Positions 24,112 through 26,279 of a stretch of 26,279 nt of DNA are shown piece by piece (the first letter of the stretch is position 1; the number at the start of each line of letters is the position of its first letter). This DNA is from Nitrospirota bacterium (GTDB taxonomy: Bacteria; Nitrospirota; Nitrospiria; Nitrospirales; UBA8639). The DNA lies in assembly GCA_003228495.1 (NCBI GenBank), contig QIDY01000267.1, positions 1 through 26,279 of the forward strand. Direction: 5' to 3'. The position numbers and the translations under genes are program-made. The notes under the pieces were generated by a model that was given only the letters and a program-made list of their open reading frames with translations, was not told where the DNA came from and made no database searches.

Positions 24112-24233
24112 TGGGAAATAAAAAGTGAAAAGGTAAAAGTGCCCAGAGTGAGAAAGAAGAAGGGGTTTCTCGGCTCTGCCTCTTTTTCTACTCACCTCTT
24201 ACTTTTTACTCCTCCTTTCTCATTTTACTACTA
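24112..24233. repeat. Long imperfect inverted repeat with purine-rich and pyrimidine-rich arms
   Basis: A purine-rich left arm (about 24112-24164, with AAAAAGTGAAAAGGTAAAAG and GAGTGAGAAAGAAGAAGG) is followed by a short GC-richer loop and a pyrimidine-rich right arm (about 24178-24233, with CTCACCTCTTACTTTTTACT and CTCCTTTCTCATTTTAC). The right arm read in reverse matches the left in order with small gaps, roughly 70% by eye. It could fold into a long hairpin in either transcript or be a small dispersed repeat element. It follows the fliT-like stop at 24253 and could end the flagellar transcript. Confidence 0.5.
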
Positions 24234-24252
24234 CCGGTGAGAGTCGAAAACG

Positions 24253-24576
24253 TCAGATACTGAGGCGATGTCGAGCGTGACCGGTGTTCGGGCCGACCCA
24301 CTGCCGTTTTAAGCTCTCAAGTCTGCGACGATTCTCTTGGGCTTCTCCAAGCTGTTGCTGCGTGAGCGCTTGAACTTCTCGAATGCGAGTCATGATCCAC
24401 CGATCGTATTGCATAAGTTTTTGGGCCACATCCTGAGAGACGTTATCAAGCAAACCAGCGCGGGCTCTACGATCATAGAACTCGACAACAGAACCCCACT
24501 TGCCTTGCGTAGCAGCTTCCATGGCCTTGCTCGTCAGCTGCTCCAACAATTTCTCTCCTTCAGTCACCTGGCTCAA
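24253..24576 (-). CDS. FliT-like flagellar export chaperone (hypothetical)
   Basis: A 107-aa, mostly helical, charged protein (EGEKLLEQLTSKAMEAATQ, then DVAQKLMQYDRWIMTRIREV and QQQLGEAQENRRRLESLKRQW). No motif is diagnostic, but size, helical pattern and position directly after fliD and fliS match FliT, the chaperone for FliD in the enterobacterial fliDST operon. Sequence identity to enterobacterial FliT is not obvious, so the call rests on context. The frame opens at TTG 24576, 4 bases after the fliS stop; GTG 24567 is another possible start. There is no clear ribosome site, so translation may be coupled to fliS. Confidence 0.6.
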   Translation of the reverse strand: MSQVTEGEKLLEQLTSKAMEAATQGKWGSVVEFYDRRARAGLLDNVSQDVAQKLMQYDRWIMTRIREVQALTQQQLGEAQENRRRLESLKRQWVGPNTGHARHRLSI

Positions 24577-24580
24577 TCCA

Positions 24581-24973
24581 TTACATCCCTACGGCTTGTG
24601 GTTTTGTCCCTTGGATGGCCAATTCCTGCCAGGCTTTCCTGATCTCACTCATACATCGAATAGGGGCTTCTAAACGCCCAGGTTCATTTTTAAGGTTGGC
24701 CTGAGTCAATTCAAACTGAATATATTCGTACAGACGTTGCAAGTTTTTCGCGACAGCACCTCCTTCTTCCATGTTCAAAGAAGCAGACAACTCACCAACA
24801 ACACGAAGCGCCCGATCAAGAAAACGAGCTTTGTCGTGAAAGTTAAGCGCCACGATGCCTTCTTGGGCTAATTTCATCGAAGAAATCGCGCCATCATACA
24901 ATAAGACTACCACCTGCACTGAAGACGCTGTCGAAATCTGCGTTGTTGCATACGCTTGAGCACCTACCATCAT
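24581..24973 (-). CDS. fliS: Flagellar export chaperone FliS
   Basis: Binds the flagellin C-terminus in the cytoplasm and delivers it to the flagellar type III export gate. The 130-aa protein has the family start GAQAYATTQISTASSVQVVVLLYDGAI (the LLYDGA segment is diagnostic), KARFLDRALRVVGELSASLNMEEGG, NLQRLYEYIQFELTQANLKN and the C-terminal RKAWQEL helix. ATG 24973, with AAGGG about 9 bases upstream, is a good start; a second ATG follows immediately. It begins 22 bases after the fliD stop and ends 4 bases before the fliT-like frame, so the three form one operon. Confidence 0.95.
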   Translation of the reverse strand: MMVGAQAYATTQISTASSVQVVVLLYDGAISSMKLAQEGIVALNFHDKARFLDRALRVVGELSASLNMEEGGAVAKNLQRLYEYIQFELTQANLKNEPGRLEAPIRCMSEIRKAWQELAIQGTKPQAVGM

Positions 24974-24995
24974 ACGTGTTTCCCTTCTTAAGGAC

Positions 24996-26279
24996 TTAAT
25001 TATTTCGAGATGACAAGGACGCTAAGGAATCTAGTTGCCCCTGTAATACCCCTAGCAACCCATCCAAATTGGCAAATTTTATTCGTTGTTGTTCCTCATA
25101 AAGACTGAGTGCCGCTTCTTTTACCGAAATCTGTTGCGTAAAATTATCAATTTGCTTCGTCAGCGAATTTTGCCTAAGGCTCAGAACCCCTGATTCCACA
25201 TCATCCAAGGTATCAACGGCATCAACAACCAGCTCTGCTATACCTTCGGTTCCAGTTGTGGGATTCTGAATAAATAAATCTCGAACAGCTGAATAATTAC
25301 TACTGAGTGCCGAATCGAGCGTGGCTTCATTAAGCTTGATCGTGCCGTCAGCCGTTTGTGTTTCAAACCCGACCTGGGATGCGCTGGTATAGGTCGTTAA
25401 CCCACTGATTTGGGAAAAGGCCGATTGCCGTATACGATCAAGAACTGTTCGAGCAAGAGAATCCCCCACAAAAATTCCCCGTTCTCTCGTTTCAAGATCG
25501 AATTCCGTCCGTTCGTTAATAAATTCCACAACTTCGTTGTAGGCATTCACAAAATTCGAAATCCCCTCCTTTACAGCGGAAACGTCTTGCGTCACCGAAA
25601 TCGTCACGGGATTACTGAGATCTTCAGCCTGAAGGTTCAAGGTCAAGCCCGAAATGACATCCGTGAGGGTATTGCTGGATCGATCAATTGTTACGGCTCC
25701 GGCACCTTCCCCCAAGACAATTTGAGAATCCTGCGCAGCTTGGAACGTATCAACGCCAGTCGTAACCGTATCTAAGATCGTATCATCAGCAGAAATCGTG
25801 ATAGAATTACTGGCTCCGGTATCATTCGAGCCTAACACCAAGCGATACGCTGGCGTGGTCTCCGTGCCCGTATTGAGAATCGATGCACTCACCCCCGCAC
25901 CAAGATTGTTAATGCCATCTCGTAAGTCTTCTAATGTACCAGTAGCATCCAGATTCACGGTTTGAACGGAACCTGTTCCCACCTGAAAGGAAAAAGTCCC
26001 TGTGGATCCGCTGACAATGTCTGTATCCGTGGTGGAAACGGTTGTAGAAGCTTTTGACACAATCTGATGAGCTGCGGCCAAATTATTAACATTCACCGTA
26101 TACGTACCGGAAGCCGCAGTGGATGATGCACTAGCCGTCAACAGGGTTTGCGAACTGGCAGAAGAAACACTCACTTCATTCTTATCAAAACTTAGACGTG
26201 TTCGAAGACTGTTGGCAGCATTCTGCAATCCGAGCAATTTTGTTCCCAACGATCCAAAATTCGTGAGTTTTTCTTGGTT
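24996..26279 (-). CDS. fliD: Flagellar filament cap protein FliD / hook-associated protein 2 (partial, N-terminus beyond window)
   Basis: The frame is open through the right edge, giving 427 residues of C-terminal sequence; only a few dozen N-terminal residues should be missing. Present are the FliD_N region (SSQTLLTASASSTAASGTYTVNVNNLAAAHQIVSKAST), a middle domain rich in Ser, Thr and Asp with flagellin-type ISADDTILDT, and FliD_C with YNEVVEFINERTEFDLETRERGIFVGDS, LSSNYSAVRDLF and the terminal coiled coil (LTKQIDNFTQQISVKEAALSLYEEQQ). FliD caps the growing filament outside the cell and promotes flagellin folding. Its gene precedes fliS by 22 bases. The apparent start at TTG 26249 is an artefact of the window edge; upstream codons (NQEKLTNFGS) continue the frame. 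Confidence 0.95.
   Translation of the reverse strand, partial: NQEKLTNFGSLGTKLLGLQNAANSLRTRLSFDKNEVSVSSASSQTLLTASASSTAASGTYTVNVNNLAAAHQIVSKASTTVSTTDTDIVSGSTGTFSFQVGTGSVQTVNLDATGTLEDLRDGINNLGAGVSASILNTGTETTPAYRLVLGSNDTGASNSITISADDTILDTVTTGVDTFQAAQDSQIVLGEGAGAVTIDRSSNTLTDVISGLTLNLQAEDLSNPVTISVTQDVSAVKEGISNFVNAYNEVVEFINERTEFDLETRERGIFVGDSLARTVLDRIRQSAFSQISGLTTYTSASQVGFETQTADGTIKLNEATLDSALSSNYSAVRDLFIQNPTTGTEGIAELVVDAVDTLDDVESGVLSLRQNSLTKQIDNFTQQISVKEAALSLYEEQQRIKFANLDGLLGVLQGQLDSLASLSSRNN

Larger units (their letters stand above)
23781..24252. other. Gene-free region between fliT-like gene and DHp-like gene
   Basis: About 470 bases with no credible coding frame on either strand. The left half (23860-24000) is AT-rich. 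A near-perfect palindrome GTCAAA-CA-TTTGAC lies at 24000-24013. The right part contains the long purine/pyrimidine inverted repeat listed separately. I see no convincing sigma70, sigma28 or sigma54 promoter for the downstream genes. Confidence 0.5.

Noticed and set aside
1..26279. CRISPR array, tRNA, rRNA, insertion sequence or prophage
   Set aside because: I saw no regularly spaced repeats, no tRNA-like cloverleaf, no rRNA segments and no transposase or integrase frame anywhere in the window.

Overview
The window comes from a Gram-negative, flagellated bacterium that makes heptose-containing lipopolysaccharide. GC content looks moderate, just under 50% by eye. LpxI instead of LpxH, an lpx cluster joined to bamA/skp, and a CsgG-like lipoprotein beside flagellar genes would fit the Nitrospirota (a Nitrospira-like organism) or a deltaproteobacterial-type lineage. 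The genus is inference only; no rRNA or taxonomic marker gene is present.

Layout. From about 15187 leftward to the window edge runs one long minus-strand gene train, transcribed in the order bamA, skp-like, fabZ, lpxA, lpxI, Gfo/Idh oxidoreductase, lpxB, msbA, DUF374/LpxJ-like acyltransferase, waaA (kdtA), lpxK, waaF, gmhB and a WaaE/KdtX-like family 2 glycosyltransferase cut by the left edge. Most junctions are short or overlap (ATGA between lpxB and msbA). This is an outer-membrane assembly superoperon: BamA and Skp insert beta-barrel proteins, FabZ supplies 3-hydroxyacyl chains, LpxA/I/B/K and the acyltransferase build lipid A, WaaA adds Kdo, GmhB/WaaF add heptose, and MsbA flips the product. 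lpxC, lpxD and lpxL are not in the window.

A 462-base divergent region (15188-15649) holds a leftward sigma70-like promoter for bamA and a rightward one for lon. The plus-strand group lon, thiL, a DUF2062 membrane protein and a SAMHD1-like HD phosphohydrolase runs to 21116. It converges on a second minus-strand group entering from the right edge: fliD (partial), fliS, a fliT-like gene, a 470-base gap with a long imperfect inverted repeat, then a 78-aa stand-alone histidine-kinase dimerisation-like protein, a PilZ protein with a long insertion, and a CsgG/FlgO-like lipoprotein whose start overlaps the PilZ stop.

Most notable points: (1) the LpxJ-like lipid A acyltransferase is split by a -1 frameshift exactly at an A9-G run carrying the dnaX-type slippery heptamer A_AAA_AAG in the right phase, so it may be programmed, phase variable, slipped in transcription, or a sequencing error; (2) the small DHp protein / atypical PilZ / CsgG-like lipoprotein trio behind fliDST, which I do not recognise as a described system.
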